A DNA stretch of 64,000 nucleotides from Hydrogenophaga palleronii NBRC 102513 (GCF_001571225.1 NZ_BCTJ01000013.1:1-64000); one strand, 5' to 3'. Positions 26,269 to 35,772 are shown, counted from the stretch's first letter. Numbers and translations are program-made. The notes: generated by a model from the sequence alone, not told the origin.

Positions 26269-27240
26269 CTACAAATCCAGTACTAGTAGTCGCGATTTCG
26301 CGCGCGAGCAGCATGGCGTGAACTGGTCATTCGCCGCATGCTCCGCATCGCTGAAATACTGATCGTGGTGGTCTGGCACGCCCTCCAGAACGCGGGTAAC
26401 GCAGGTGCCGCAGATGCCCTGTTCGCAGGAGACGGGGATGTCGAACCCCAGCCGCGCAGCGGCGGCAACCACGGTTTCGTTCGGCCCAACCACCACCGTC
26501 TCGCCCGTGCTGGCGATGCGCAACTCAAAGGAATCGCCTGTCACCGGCTCCGATGCCGTGAAGGTTTCCGAGTGTGTCTGACCGGCAGGCCACGACACGG
26601 CTGCCAGCGTGTCGGACACATGCTGGAGAAATCCGGCAGGACCACAGCTGTAGACGTGCGCGTCGGGCCGTGACGCTTGCAAAGATGCCACGAGTTCGCG
26701 CACAGGCTGCGAGCCCGCGGGCGATTCGTCGTCCAGGTGAAGGACCACCTGGTCCGCGAACGCGCCCGTGAGCAACTCCGACAGAAAGGCAACGCGCTCA
26801 CGCGACCGGGCAAAGTAGTGCAGCTCGAAAGGCCGGCCCCGTGCATGCAGGTGGTAAGCCATAGCGAGCAAGGGTGTCACGCCAATGCCACCCGCCAACA
26901 GCACGCTGGCGTGCATGCCATCGGACAGCGCAAACAGATTGCGCGGCATGCTGATGCGCAAGGTGTCGCCCTCATGAACCATGTCGTGAACCGCTTGCGA
27001 ACCGCCGCGGGTCTTCGGGTCGCGCAGCACCGCAATGCGGTACCGCCCCTGCTGGGGCGGCCCGCCACACAGCGAATACTGGCGCACCAGCCCGTTGGGC
27101 AAGAACACGTCGATGTGGGAGCCGGCGTCGAAAGCCGGCAGGCTTTCCCCGTCGACGGCCACCAACTCGTAGGCATTGATGTCCTGTGCCTCGCGGGTTT
27201 TCTTCGCCACCCTGACGGCGATCTCATTCACGGGAAACAC
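26269..27240 (-). CDS. VanB/phthalate dioxygenase reductase-like flavoprotein
   Basis: A 323-aa electron-transfer reductase with an FMN-binding barrel (RQYSLCGGP), an NAD-binding domain (VLLAGGIGVTPLLAM and YSCGPAGFLQHV) and a C-terminal plant-type 2Fe-2S domain (SCEQGICGTCVTRV, with a last Cys in TPCCSRAKS). This order (FMN-NAD-FeS) is that of class IA reductases such as VanB and PDR, which pass NADH electrons to a Rieske oxygenase. It lies 6 bp after the binding-protein gene and in one operon with the VanA-like oxygenase at 28492. Confidence 0.88.
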   Translation of the reverse strand: MFPVNEIAVRVAKKTREAQDINAYELVAVDGESLPAFDAGSHIDVFLPNGLVRQYSLCGGPPQQGRYRIAVLRDPKTRGGSQAVHDMVHEGDTLRISMPRNLFALSDGMHASVLLAGGIGVTPLLAMAYHLHARGRPFELHYFARSRERVAFLSELLTGAFADQVVLHLDDESPAGSQPVRELVASLQASRPDAHVYSCGPAGFLQHVSDTLAAVSWPAGQTHSETFTASEPVTGDSFELRIASTGETVVVGPNETVVAAAARLGFDIPVSCEQGICGTCVTRVLEGVPDHHDQYFSDAEHAANDQFTPCCSRAKSRLLVLDL

Positions 27241-27246
27241 CTCGTC

Positions 27247-28452
27247 TTACTTCAGCGGACATTGCGACGCATAGGCATCCTGGTAACTCTTGAACGGTGT
27301 CGAGACGGTCTTGAGGTTCAGACGGCCGCCACTGTCCTTGCCAACCTCCATGATGTGCATGCCCTGCACCGGGAAGTTGTTGTTGCCGAACTTGAAGTCT
27401 CCTCGCACCGACTTGAAGTCGGCGGCTTTCAGCGCTGCCATGAAGGCCTTCTTGTCAGACACATTCCCCTTGACCTTGCCGATGGCCGAATCGAGCAATT
27501 GCGCCGCGTCGTAGCTTTGCGCGGCGTAGTTGGACGGGATGCGCTTGTACTTGCGCTCGAAATCCTCGACGAACTGCTTGCTCTGCGCGTTGGCAAAATC
27601 CGGCGCCCAGAAACCGCCGCTGACCATGCCGATGGACGAATCGCCAATGGCCGGCAACGACAAGGCGTCGGCGATGAAGGTCGTCAGCAACGGCAGGCTC
27701 TTTGACATGCCGGCTTGCGCGTACTGTTTGGAGAACGCAATGCCCAGGCCGCCGGGGAAGAAGGCGAACACCGCGTCGGGCTTTGCCGCAGCCACTTGCG
27801 ACAGCTCGGCCGAAAAGTCCATTTGCGTGAGCGAGGTGTAGACCTCGTCGACCAGCGGGCCCTTGTAGTAGCGCTTGAACCCCGCCACGATGTCTTTCCC
27901 GGCCTGGTAGTTCGGCGCCAACACGAAGACCTTCTTGTAGCCCTTGTCCTTGGCGTACTGGCCGACCGCTTCGGCGGCCTGGTCACCTTGCCACGAGGTG
28001 ATGAACTGGTAGGGCGAACACTGCGTGCCAGCGATCTGCGACGGACCGGCATTGGACCCGATGAGGAAGACCTCCTTGTCGGTCACGTACTTGTGCACGG
28101 CCATCATGATGTTGGAGAAGGACACGCCGGTGACGATGGGCACGTTCTCCTTTTCCACCAGGCGGCGCACCGCCTGGTTGGCGACGTCGGGCTTGAGCTG
28201 GCTGTCTTCCTTGATCAGCGTGATGGGCACACCGCCGAGCTTGCCGCCATTGCGTTCCAGCAACAGGTTGAAGCCGTCGAGCTGGTCTTGGCCCACGCCG
28301 GCGGTGGGGCCTGACAGCTCGCCCAGAAAGCCGATCTTGACCGGCGTCTGCGCCCAACCAGCGCTTGCGAACACCAGGCCGCTGGCGAGCAAAGCACGCG
28401 CCACGGTGGATGTGAGGGACTTGCTCTTTTTCGCCGTATTCGTGTTCTTCAT
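27247..28452 (-). CDS. Branched-chain/aromatic-type ABC transporter substrate-binding protein
   Basis: A 401-aa periplasmic type I binding protein with a cleavable signal (basic start, hydrophobic ARALLASGLVFASAGWA, then AQ). The mature part, KIGFLGELSGPTAGVGQDQLDG, followed by a Leu/Ile/Val-binding fold, is typical. No permease or ATPase lies in this operon, so it may share the LivFGHM complex encoded at 31179-34589. Its position between oxygenase and reductase suggests it binds their aromatic substrate. It is clearly related to the protein encoded at 34594. Confidence 0.85.
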   Translation of the reverse strand: MKNTNTAKKSKSLTSTVARALLASGLVFASAGWAQTPVKIGFLGELSGPTAGVGQDQLDGFNLLLERNGGKLGGVPITLIKEDSQLKPDVANQAVRRLVEKENVPIVTGVSFSNIMMAVHKYVTDKEVFLIGSNAGPSQIAGTQCSPYQFITSWQGDQAAEAVGQYAKDKGYKKVFVLAPNYQAGKDIVAGFKRYYKGPLVDEVYTSLTQMDFSAELSQVAAAKPDAVFAFFPGGLGIAFSKQYAQAGMSKSLPLLTTFIADALSLPAIGDSSIGMVSGGFWAPDFANAQSKQFVEDFERKYKRIPSNYAAQSYDAAQLLDSAIGKVKGNVSDKKAFMAALKAADFKSVRGDFKFGNNNFPVQGMHIMEVGKDSGGRLNLKTVSTPFKSYQDAYASQCPLK

Positions 28453-28491
28453 CGTGTGTCTCCGTTGTTGAAAGCTGCTCTGGTTTCTCGT

Positions 28492-29592
28492 TCAGGCGTT
28501 TGCCGGTGCCGGTCCCGCGTTGACTTGTGCGGGTCGCACCACCTTGACGGGCACGGCGCTCGCCTCCGTCGCCTGGTCTTCCTTCACCATGCGTTCGAGC
28601 GAGCGGCGCATGCGCACCGGTCCGGCGTCCACGCTCAGCAGCACCGGCTTCATGTCCCAGAAGTTGTTGTCACCGATGGCTTCCTGCTGTGCGTTGATGA
28701 TGGGTTTGTCCTGCGCTTCGAAGGCGTGCCGGCGCAAAGCTGAAAAGGTGGCCGCTTCTTCGGGGGTCATGTTGGTGCCGGGTGGCATGGCGGCGGCGAA
28801 GTGGTAGTGCACGGTCTTCTCCGACTCGGGCGTGAGGATGTGCACGCCGTAGTACCAGCCATGGTCCTCACGTTGACCACCGACCTCGTGCACACCGGAG
28901 TCGAGCAGAAAGCAACTGGGCGGGATCCAGGTCATGTTGGTCCACATGTCCACCGGCTTGCCATCGCGGCGATAGACCATGTCGAAGATGGGCGGCACGG
29001 AAATGTTGGGCATCCAACGGTTGCAGTGGATCTTGCTGCCCTCCTCTTTCAACACCTGGTCCGCGCCGACTTGCTCGGGGCTGCCCAGGTAACCATCGTG
29101 CAGGTAGGTGATGTGGCTCAGGTCCAGCAGGTTCTCGCCCATCAACTCGTAATTGGCATCGATGTGCAGGTAGCCGCGGCTGGTGGCGAAGCCGGCGTCC
29201 GACTCGAGCACGCTGTAGTCGGGGATGTTGGCCGGGTCGGCGGTTTCGCTGCCCATCCAGATCCACAACATGCCGTGCTTCTCGGCCACGGGGTAGGTCT
29301 TCACCTTGGCTGCGGCGGGGATCTTGCCGTCACCGTGCGGGTTCTTCACGCATGCGCCCGAGCAGTCAAAGGTCAGGCCGTGGTACACGCATTCGATCGC
29401 GTCGTCGACGATCTTCCCCAGATGCAATGGAATGAAACGGTGCGGGCAGCGGTCTTGCAACCCCACGGGAGTGCCATCTTTCTTGCGGAAGAACACCACC
29501 GCTTCGTTCAGAAGTTTGCGGTGAAACAACGCGTCCGGTTTTACTTCGTTGCTCCAGCAAGCCACGTACCAGGCATTTTTGATGAAGGCCAT
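28492..29592 (-). CDS. VanA-like Rieske oxygenase (O-demethylase/hydroxylase type)
   Basis: A 366-aa class IA aromatic-ring oxygenase. The Rieske cluster ligands are C49-P-H51 and C68-VY-H71. The mononuclear iron site lies in ENLLDLSHITYLHDG (Asn/Asp then two His), the VanA pattern. GGAG precedes ATG 29592. VanA-like enzymes O-demethylate methoxybenzoates or hydroxylate phthalates. With a salicylate pathway alongside, a 2-methoxybenzoate-type substrate is possible, but this is inference. The cognate reductase is at 26269. Confidence 0.87.
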   Translation of the reverse strand: MAFIKNAWYVACWSNEVKPDALFHRKLLNEAVVFFRKKDGTPVGLQDRCPHRFIPLHLGKIVDDAIECVYHGLTFDCSGACVKNPHGDGKIPAAAKVKTYPVAEKHGMLWIWMGSETADPANIPDYSVLESDAGFATSRGYLHIDANYELMGENLLDLSHITYLHDGYLGSPEQVGADQVLKEEGSKIHCNRWMPNISVPPIFDMVYRRDGKPVDMWTNMTWIPPSCFLLDSGVHEVGGQREDHGWYYGVHILTPESEKTVHYHFAAAMPPGTNMTPEEAATFSALRRHAFEAQDKPIINAQQEAIGDNNFWDMKPVLLSVDAGPVRMRRSLERMVKEDQATEASAVPVKVVRPAQVNAGPAPANA

Positions 29593-29776
29593 TCCAGGCT
29601 CCTTTCGTTCGTCATGGGATGGCTGGAATTTTCACATACAGAGCGTGCGGTTTGTAAATGCAATGGAGACAATTTTCTAGGTGTTGACCCGTAGATGGGC
29701 AGCCACCAACGCGATCAGACTCAAGGACATCCGCGAATGGGCGGGTCCATAATCGATCTCCACCACCGGCAGACAG
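29593..29776. promoter_or_regulatory. Divergent regulatory region between VanA-like gene and tetR gene
   Basis: 184 bp, AT-richer than its flanks, separating the minus-strand oxygenase operon from the plus-strand TetR gene. It must hold both promoters and probably the TetR operator. I could not single out a convincing dyad or -35/-10 pair. Confidence 0.5.
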
Positions 29777-30475
29777 ATGACCCAACGCATGGCCCTTCCA
29801 CCCTCTGACAGCACAAAGTCAAGCGCCGTGAAACCGCGCGCCAGCAAGAACGCTGAAACGCCCACCGAGAAGCCGCAGCGCCGCTCGCAGGAAGACCGAA
29901 GCCGCACGACGCGCGACAAGTTGCTGGCAGCGACGATCGAAGTGCTGCTGCGTGTCGGCTACAACGGACTCACGATGAAAGAGGTGGCGACATCGTCGCG
30001 TGTGTCGAACGGCGCGTTGATGCACCATTTCGCCAACAAGGCAGAGCTGGTGGTGGAGGCCACGGCCATGGTCTACGAAGAAGCCATTCAGCGCGGCCAG
30101 CACACGGCGCAGACCGCCGGCGCCACGGAAAAGTTGATAGAAGGCCATATCGCCGATTGCATCAGCGTGTACTTCGACTGGCCGTTCATTGCGGCGCTCG
30201 AATGCATCGTCGTGGCCCGCACCGATCCCTATCTGATGGCGCACATCCAGCCCGTGATGGAGCGCTACCGCGTGACCTGCGACGACATCTGGCTGGCGGT
30301 GTTCCGCAAGGCGGGTGTGCCCACCAAGCGGGCCCGCATGCTGATGAACCTGAACCTGAACATGGTTCGCGGCATGGGACTGAACCGCATGTGGCGCCAC
30401 GACGATGCGCACTACCAGGCCTATCTGAAAGACTGGATCGCGATTGCAAACCAGCAACTTCAGGCCGGCAAATAG
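29777..30475 (+). CDS. TetR/AcrR-family regulator of the VanAB-like operon
   Basis: A 232-aa protein with a basic N-terminal extension of about 45 residues, then the TetR HTH (RDKLLAATIEVLLRVGYNGLTMKEVA followed by VSNGALMHHFANKAELV) and a helical ligand domain. It is divergent from the oxygenase operon, the usual arrangement for a local repressor. The stop faces the nagL-like gene stop only 12 bp away. Confidence 0.85.
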   Translation: MTQRMALPPSDSTKSSAVKPRASKNAETPTEKPQRRSQEDRSRTTRDKLLAATIEVLLRVGYNGLTMKEVATSSRVSNGALMHHFANKAELVVEATAMVYEEAIQRGQHTAQTAGATEKLIEGHIADCISVYFDWPFIAALECIVVARTDPYLMAHIQPVMERYRVTCDDIWLAVFRKAGVPTKRARMLMNLNLNMVRGMGLNRMWRHDDAHYQAYLKDWIAIANQQLQAGK

Positions 30476-30487
30476 AGACGCCTCAGC

Positions 30488-31135
30488 TCATTCGGCGTCG
30501 GGCTGCCGTGAAGGTTGCGCATCGGCAAACGCGTCGAGCGCCTGGCAATTCGCATAGACCTTCATCGCGCATGGAAAGCCCGACAGATCCACGTTGAAGC
30601 GCTGTGCGCTGAAGACCTGCGGCACAAGGCAGCAGTCGGCCATCGTGGGCACATCGCCGACGCAAAAGCGCGACGCCGGACGGCGCGCCAGCTCGGCTTC
30701 CACGGCCTGCAGGCCGAGCGCGATCCAGTGGTGAATCCAGGCCGATTTGGCGTCTTCGCTGGCACCCAGCGTGGTGGTGAGGTACTTGAGCACGCGAAGG
30801 TTGTTCAACGGATGAACATCGCACGCGATGCCCAGCGAGAGTTGGCGCACGAGGGCGCGGTCGGCCAGGGCCTTGGGCAGCAGCGGCACCGTCGGATAGG
30901 CCTCGTCGAGATACTCCATGATGGCCAGCGACTGGCTGATTTGCACCCCGTCTTCGCTCAGCACGGGCACCAGCGCTTGCGGATTGAGCGCGCGAAAGGC
31001 TTCACCGAATTGCTCGCCCCCCTGTCGGGTCAGGTGCACGAAGACGTGTTGCGCCGTCAGACCCTTGAGGTTCAAGGCGATGCGCACGCGGTAAGCGGCA
31101 GAGCTTCGGAAGTAGGTGTGAAGGGTTCGGTTCAT
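30488..31135 (-). CDS. nagL: Glutathione-dependent maleylpyruvate isomerase (zeta GST, NagL-like)
   Basis: A 215-aa zeta-class glutathione transferase. The N-terminal thioredoxin fold carries RSSAAYRVRIALNLKG (S11/S12 in the glutathione-activating motif) and the cis-Pro region QALVPVL with QSLAIMEYLDE. Zeta GSTs isomerise maleylacetoacetate or maleylpyruvate. The gentisate dioxygenase and fumarylpyruvate hydrolase in the same operon point to maleylpyruvate to fumarylpyruvate. It is the last gene of the 12-gene unit, 43 bp after livF. Confidence 0.82.
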   Translation of the reverse strand: MNRTLHTYFRSSAAYRVRIALNLKGLTAQHVFVHLTRQGGEQFGEAFRALNPQALVPVLSEDGVQISQSLAIMEYLDEAYPTVPLLPKALADRALVRQLSLGIACDVHPLNNLRVLKYLTTTLGASEDAKSAWIHHWIALGLQAVEAELARRPASRFCVGDVPTMADCCLVPQVFSAQRFNVDLSGFPCAMKVYANCQALDAFADAQPSRQPDAE

Positions 31136-31178
31136 GGATCAACACTGTGTTGGGTCTGGGGCGGGTGTGGGTGCGCTA

Positions 31179-31892
31179 TCAAACGCCCATGTACTGGCGC
31201 ACGATGTCGGGGTTGTCGCGCAGTTCGGTCGAGCTGCCCTGCCACACCACGCACCCCTTCTCCACCACGACATGGCGATCGGCAAGGCCCAGCAACGCCT
31301 TGACGTTCTTGTCGATGACGATCTGCGACAGGCCCTCGCTCTTCAGCGCGGACAACGCACGCCAGATCTCCTGCCGAATCACCGGCGCCAGACCTTCGGT
31401 GGCTTCATCGAGCACCAGCAGGCGCGGGTTGGTCATGAGCGCGCGGCCAATGGCCAGCATCTGCTGCTCACCGCCGGACAGTTGCGAGCCCAGGTTGCGC
31501 CGCCTTTCCTTCAAGCGCGGAAAGAACGCGTAGATGCGCTCCAGGTCCCACGGCTTGCCACGGCCTTTGCCGTCGTCGCGCGCGGTGGCGATCAGGTTCT
31601 CTTCAACGGTGAGGTTGGGAAACACCTGACGGCCTTCCGGCACCAGCGCCAGACCTTGGCGCGCGATGCGATGCGAGGGCAAGTGGTCCACGCGCGCACC
31701 GTCGATCGAGATGCTGCCAGCACCCACCGGCAGCATGCCGAAGAGGCATTTCACCGTGGTCGAACGGCCCATGCCATTGCGCCCCAGCAGGGTCACCACC
31801 TCGCCCGCCGCAACGTCGAACGAAATGTCGAAAAGCGCCTGTGCATGCCCATAGGAGGCCTGCAGGCCTTTGACGGAAAGGAACGCGCTCAT
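31179..31892 (-). CDS. livF: ABC transporter ATPase LivF-type
   Basis: A 237-aa ATPase for HAAT-family uptake. It has a Q-loop (ALVPEGRQVF), the signature LSGGEQQMLAIGRAL and Walker B LLVLDEATEGL. The Walker A reads GRNGMGRST (37-45), with Arg where Lys is expected (GxxGxGK[ST]). The H-loop region reads IDKNVKALL. It overlaps livG by 4 bases (ATGA). Confidence 0.88.
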   Translation of the reverse strand: MSAFLSVKGLQASYGHAQALFDISFDVAAGEVVTLLGRNGMGRSTTVKCLFGMLPVGAGSISIDGARVDHLPSHRIARQGLALVPEGRQVFPNLTVEENLIATARDDGKGRGKPWDLERIYAFFPRLKERRRNLGSQLSGGEQQMLAIGRALMTNPRLLVLDEATEGLAPVIRQEIWRALSALKSEGLSQIVIDKNVKALLGLADRHVVVEKGCVVWQGSSTELRDNPDIVRQYMGV

Positions 31893-32659
31893 GGGGAGGT
31901 CTCCGGGGTCTCGGCTTCTTCTTCGCCGAGGTACACGGCGCGCACCTCGGGGTGGTTGCGGATTTCGTCGGGTGTGCCTGTGAACAGCACACGGCCGTAG
32001 ACCAGCACGCTGATGCGGTCGGCCAGAGCGAACACAGCTTCCATATCGTGTTCGACCAACAGGATCGTGTACTTGCGCTTCAAGCGCTGGAGCAGCGCGA
32101 TGACGGCGGTGGACTCCTGCGCACTCATGCCTGCCATGGGTTCGTCCAGCAGCAGAAACTGCGGCCCGGCGGCCAGGCTCATCGCCAGCTCGAGCTGGCG
32201 CCGCTCGCCATAGCCCAGATCGCCTGCCAGCGCGTTCACGCGGTGTGTGAGCCCGGTGTCCTGCAGCGCTTGTTCCGCGAAGCCGCGTGCGGCCTTGTCG
32301 CCCAGCAGGGGCGCCCAGAAGCCGAAGGCGTGGCGGCGGGCGGCGCGCGCGGCGAACGTTGCGTTCTCCAGCACGGTGAACTCCTCGAAGATCGAGGTGA
32401 TCTGGTAGGAGCGCAACAGGCCAAGGCGCGCGCGCTCGTGGATGGGCAGCGACGAGACGTCTGCTCCCTTGAACCAGACGCTGCCGCTGTGAGGCTCCAG
32501 CTCGCCGGAGAGCTGGTTGATCAGGGTGGTCTTTCCGGCGCCGTTGGGGCCGATGATGGCGTGCAACTCACCTTCGCCGATGTCGAGCGACACCGCGTCC
32601 GTGACCAGCAAGGCGCCAAAACGTTTCGTGAGCGCATCGGTGCGCAATACGCTGGCCAT
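31889..32659 (-). CDS. livG: ABC transporter ATPase LivG-type
   Basis: A 256-aa ATPase with normal motifs: Walker A GPNGAGKTT, signature DLGYGERRQLELAMSLA, Walker B FLLLDEPMAGM and H-loop LLVEHDMEAVF. The start overlaps the livM stop by one base (TGATG). With LivF it energises the permease pair for import of the aromatic acid or a related substrate. Confidence 0.9.
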   Translation of the reverse strand: MASVLRTDALTKRFGALLVTDAVSLDIGEGELHAIIGPNGAGKTTLINQLSGELEPHSGSVWFKGADVSSLPIHERARLGLLRSYQITSIFEEFTVLENATFAARAARRHAFGFWAPLLGDKAARGFAEQALQDTGLTHRVNALAGDLGYGERRQLELAMSLAAGPQFLLLDEPMAGMSAQESTAVIALLQRLKRKYTILLVEHDMEAVFALADRISVLVYGRVLFTGTPDEIRNHPEVRAVYLGEEEAETPETSP

Positions 32660-33666
32660 CAGGCACCTCCATCGGCAAGGGTGTGGACCACCGGCTTGGG
32701 CGGTGGCGCCGCTTCAGGCTTGCGGGTGTCGAAACGCTCCAGCAGGCCAACGATGCCGCTCTTGCCGAGCAGCGCGACGACGACGATCATGGGACCGAAG
32801 ATGACCATCCAGTGCTCGGTTACGCCCTTGAGGATTTCTTCCAGGCCCAGGAACACCAGCGCCCCCAGGAGCGGGCCGAACACCGTGCCCAGGCCGCCGA
32901 TGACCACGATGACGATCAGTTCGCCCGACACCGACCACGCCAGCGTGCTCGGCGACGCATAGGCATTGAGGTTGGCCAGCAGAAATCCGGACAGCCCGCA
33001 CAACATGCCAGAGACCACGTAGGCCAGCAGTTGGTAACGCACCACCGGGATGCCGGTGGCACTCACGCGCCGCGCGTTCTGCTTGGCGCCCCGAATGACC
33101 ATGCCGAAGGGCGACACGCGCAGACGCGCCAGCCACCAGATGGACAGCACCAACAACACGAAGGATGCAACGTAGACGCTGGTGGCCGAGGACAGATCGA
33201 CCGGGCCAAAGCGGCTGGTCAGTGCGATCGGCATGCCGTCGTCGCCGCCGTAGTTCTTCAGGCTCACGAACAGGAAGTAGCCCATCTGCGCGAACGCCAG
33301 CGTGATCATGATGAACGCGATGCCACTGGTGCGCAGGCTGATCGCTCCAGTCGCCAGGGCCACCACCCCGCACACCACCAAGCACAACGCGAGGTGGATC
33401 CAGCCGTTGCCGATGCCGTGAAAGGACGCCAGGCCCACCGCATAGGCGCCGATGCCGAGAAAGAGCGAATGACCAAAACTCACCAGCCCGCCGTAGCCCA
33501 ACGCGATGTTGAGCGCACAAGCGGCAATGGCGTAGATGACGATGCGCGCGAAGAAGGCGATGTAGAACGTGTGGCCGGTGGCATGGGCCACGAAGGGCAC
33601 GCAAGCCAGCAACAGCAACACCAGCAGAGGCACCCATTGGCTGGGTCGGGAAAGTAGTGCAGACAT
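32659..33666 (-). CDS. livM: ABC transporter permease LivM-type
   Basis: About 335 aa from ATG 33666 (AGGTGA just upstream). A longer frame to 33708 would overlap livH and is unlikely. Eight to ten hydrophobic segments are visible, with the family loop GYGGLVSFGHSLFLGIGAYAVG near the N-terminus and AWSVSGELIVIVVIGGLGTVFGP later. The ATG follows the livH stop by 5 bases. Confidence 0.9.
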   Translation of the reverse strand: MSALLSRPSQWVPLLVLLLLACVPFVAHATGHTFYIAFFARIVIYAIAACALNIALGYGGLVSFGHSLFLGIGAYAVGLASFHGIGNGWIHLALCLVVCGVVALATGAISLRTSGIAFIMITLAFAQMGYFLFVSLKNYGGDDGMPIALTSRFGPVDLSSATSVYVASFVLLVLSIWWLARLRVSPFGMVIRGAKQNARRVSATGIPVVRYQLLAYVVSGMLCGLSGFLLANLNAYASPSTLAWSVSGELIVIVVIGGLGTVFGPLLGALVFLGLEEILKGVTEHWMVIFGPMIVVVALLGKSGIVGLLERFDTRKPEAAPPPKPVVHTLADGGA

Positions 33667-33671
33667 GGCGA

Positions 33672-34589
33672 TCACCTGTGGGTCGGAAAAAGCCCTTGCG
33701 GGCGCCAAGCCAGTACCACCGCCATCAGCAGGTAGACCAGCATGGAGGCCAGCGCCGGTCCAGCGGCATCGGCGAACGAACGCTCGGCCACCTGGCGTAG
33801 CAGAAAGGGCAGGAACACGCGGCCCATCGTGTCGACGATGCCGACAATGAGCGCGGCATAAAACGCGCCCGTGACCGAGCCGATGCCCCCGATCACGATC
33901 ACCACCAGCGTGGTGATGAGCACCGACTCACCCATGCCCGATTGCACCGAGAGAATCGGGCCGGCCATTGCACCGGCCAGGCCGGCCAGCATGGCGCCCA
34001 CGCCGAACAACATGGCGTTGAGCAGGCGGATGTTGACGCCCAGCGCCGCCACCATGGCAGGGTTCACGGCGCCCGCGCGGATCAGCATGCCGACCCGTGT
34101 CTTGTTGATCAGCAACCACGAACCCACGGCCACCAACAGGCCCACGGCGATGATAGCGAACCGGTACGCCGGGTAGGTAAAGCCGCCGATGTCGACGGCA
34201 CCGCTCAGAAAGTCCGGTACCTGCAGAAACACCGGCTGCGATCCCCAGATCATGCGCACCAGTTCGTTGAAGAACAGCACCAGGCCGAAGGTGGCGAGCA
34301 CATGGTCGAGGTGGTCGCGCCGGTACAGCCGCGAAACCGCGACAAACTCCAACGCCAGCCCCAGCAACAGCGAGCCCACCATGGCCGCTAGCACTGCCAG
34401 CCCGAAAGAGCCGGTGTACGCGAAGGCGCTGGCCGCGAAGTACGCGCCCATCATGTACAGCGAGCCGTGCGCCAGGTTGACGAAGCTCATGATGCCGAAG
34501 ACCAGCGTCAGGCCGGCGGCCAGCAGGAACAGCAGTACACCGTACTGCAGCCCGTTAAGCAGTTGAGCAAAAACGATAGTGCTGCTCAT
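33672..34589 (-). CDS. livH: ABC transporter permease LivH-type
   Basis: A 305-aa inner-membrane permease with LivH hallmarks: QLLNGLQYGVLLFLLAAGLT at the start, MSFVNLAHGSLYMMGAY, and the coupling helix region GMGESVLITTLVVIVIGGIGSVTG. It starts 4 bases after the livK stop. Confidence 0.9.
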   Translation of the reverse strand: MSSTIVFAQLLNGLQYGVLLFLLAAGLTLVFGIMSFVNLAHGSLYMMGAYFAASAFAYTGSFGLAVLAAMVGSLLLGLALEFVAVSRLYRRDHLDHVLATFGLVLFFNELVRMIWGSQPVFLQVPDFLSGAVDIGGFTYPAYRFAIIAVGLLVAVGSWLLINKTRVGMLIRAGAVNPAMVAALGVNIRLLNAMLFGVGAMLAGLAGAMAGPILSVQSGMGESVLITTLVVIVIGGIGSVTGAFYAALIVGIVDTMGRVFLPFLLRQVAERSFADAAGPALASMLVYLLMAVVLAWRPQGLFPTHR

Positions 34590-34593
34590 GGCG

Positions 34594-35772
34594 TCACTTC
34601 AGTGCGCACTGCGCGTGGTACGCGTCGGCCTGGCGCGTCATGGGCGTTGCTATGAGTTTTCCGCCCACGCCGTTGCTGGTCTTGATGGTCTCGAAGGCGT
34701 AGTAGTTCTGCACCGGCAGGTTGTTGTTGTTGAAGGCGAAGGGACCGCGCACGGACTTCAGCTCGCTGCCGGCGGCCTTCACGGCGGCGGCCAGGGCTTT
34801 GTTGTCACCCGGCTTGGCCTTGGCCAGCGCGATGTTCAACACCTGGGCCGCGTCGTAAGCGGTGGCGGCGTACTCGCTCGGCGTGCGTTTGTATTTGCTC
34901 TCGAAGGCGGCGACGAATTTCTGGTTCTCCGGCGTGTCGAGTGCGGCGTCCCACATGGCGCCACTGATGCTGCCCACGGCCGCGTCGCGCAGGCCCGGCA
35001 GCGTCGTGCCATCCACCGTGAACACCGAGTACAGCGGGATGGACTTCATCAGGCCGGCTTGCGCCATCTGCTTGACGAAGTTCACACCCATGCCACCGGG
35101 GTAGAAGACGAACAAGGCGTCCGGCTTGGCGCCCTGCAACTGGGCGAGTTCGGCGGCGTAGTCGGGCTGGTTGACCTGGGTGTAGACCTCGTCGACGATC
35201 TGCCCTTTGAAATAGCGCTTGAAGCCGGTGAGCATGTCCTTGCCGGCCTGGTAGTTGGGCGCCATCAGGTAGACCCGCTTCACGCCTTTCTCTTGCGCGA
35301 ACTTGCCCATGGCTTCGGCCGCGCCGTCGTTCTGCCACGCGGTGGAGAACACATTGGCCTTGCAGCCCGCACCGGCCAGCGGAGAGGGTCCGGCGTTGGT
35401 TGCAATCGCCACCGTGCCCGACTCCACGATGCGCGGCAGGCTGGCCATCATCACGTTGGAAAAGCTCAGGCCCACGATGGCGTCGACCTTGTCCTTGTCG
35501 ATGAACTTGCGCACGATCTGGCCGCCGATCTCCGGCTTGAGCTGGTCGTCTTCCTTGAGCACGGTGGCGGGCTTGCCGCCCAGCTTGCCACCCAGTTGCT
35601 CCACGGCGAGCATGAACCCGTCGACTTGGTCCTGACCCACCACGGCCACCGGACCGGAGAGCGGCGCCATGATGCCGATGGTGGCGGCAGAGGCGATCGC
35701 ACTGGCGCTCGCAAGGGCCGCAAAAGCGGCGGCAGTGGCGCCGTAGCGCAGGGAAGTCGTGGTGTTTTTCAT
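34594..35772 (-). CDS. livK: ABC transporter substrate-binding protein LivK-type
   Basis: A 392-aa periplasmic binding protein with a signal peptide (AAAFAALASASAIASA). The mature start, TIGIMAPLSGPVAVVGQDQVDG, resembles the protein encoded at 27247, which suggests a duplication. It is placed between the salicylate hydroxylase ferredoxin gene and livH, so its ligand is probably salicylate, gentisate or a precursor (inference). Confidence 0.87.
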   Translation of the reverse strand: MKNTTTSLRYGATAAAFAALASASAIASAATIGIMAPLSGPVAVVGQDQVDGFMLAVEQLGGKLGGKPATVLKEDDQLKPEIGGQIVRKFIDKDKVDAIVGLSFSNVMMASLPRIVESGTVAIATNAGPSPLAGAGCKANVFSTAWQNDGAAEAMGKFAQEKGVKRVYLMAPNYQAGKDMLTGFKRYFKGQIVDEVYTQVNQPDYAAELAQLQGAKPDALFVFYPGGMGVNFVKQMAQAGLMKSIPLYSVFTVDGTTLPGLRDAAVGSISGAMWDAALDTPENQKFVAAFESKYKRTPSEYAATAYDAAQVLNIALAKAKPGDNKALAAAVKAAGSELKSVRGPFAFNNNNLPVQNYYAFETIKTSNGVGGKLIATPMTRQADAYHAQCALK

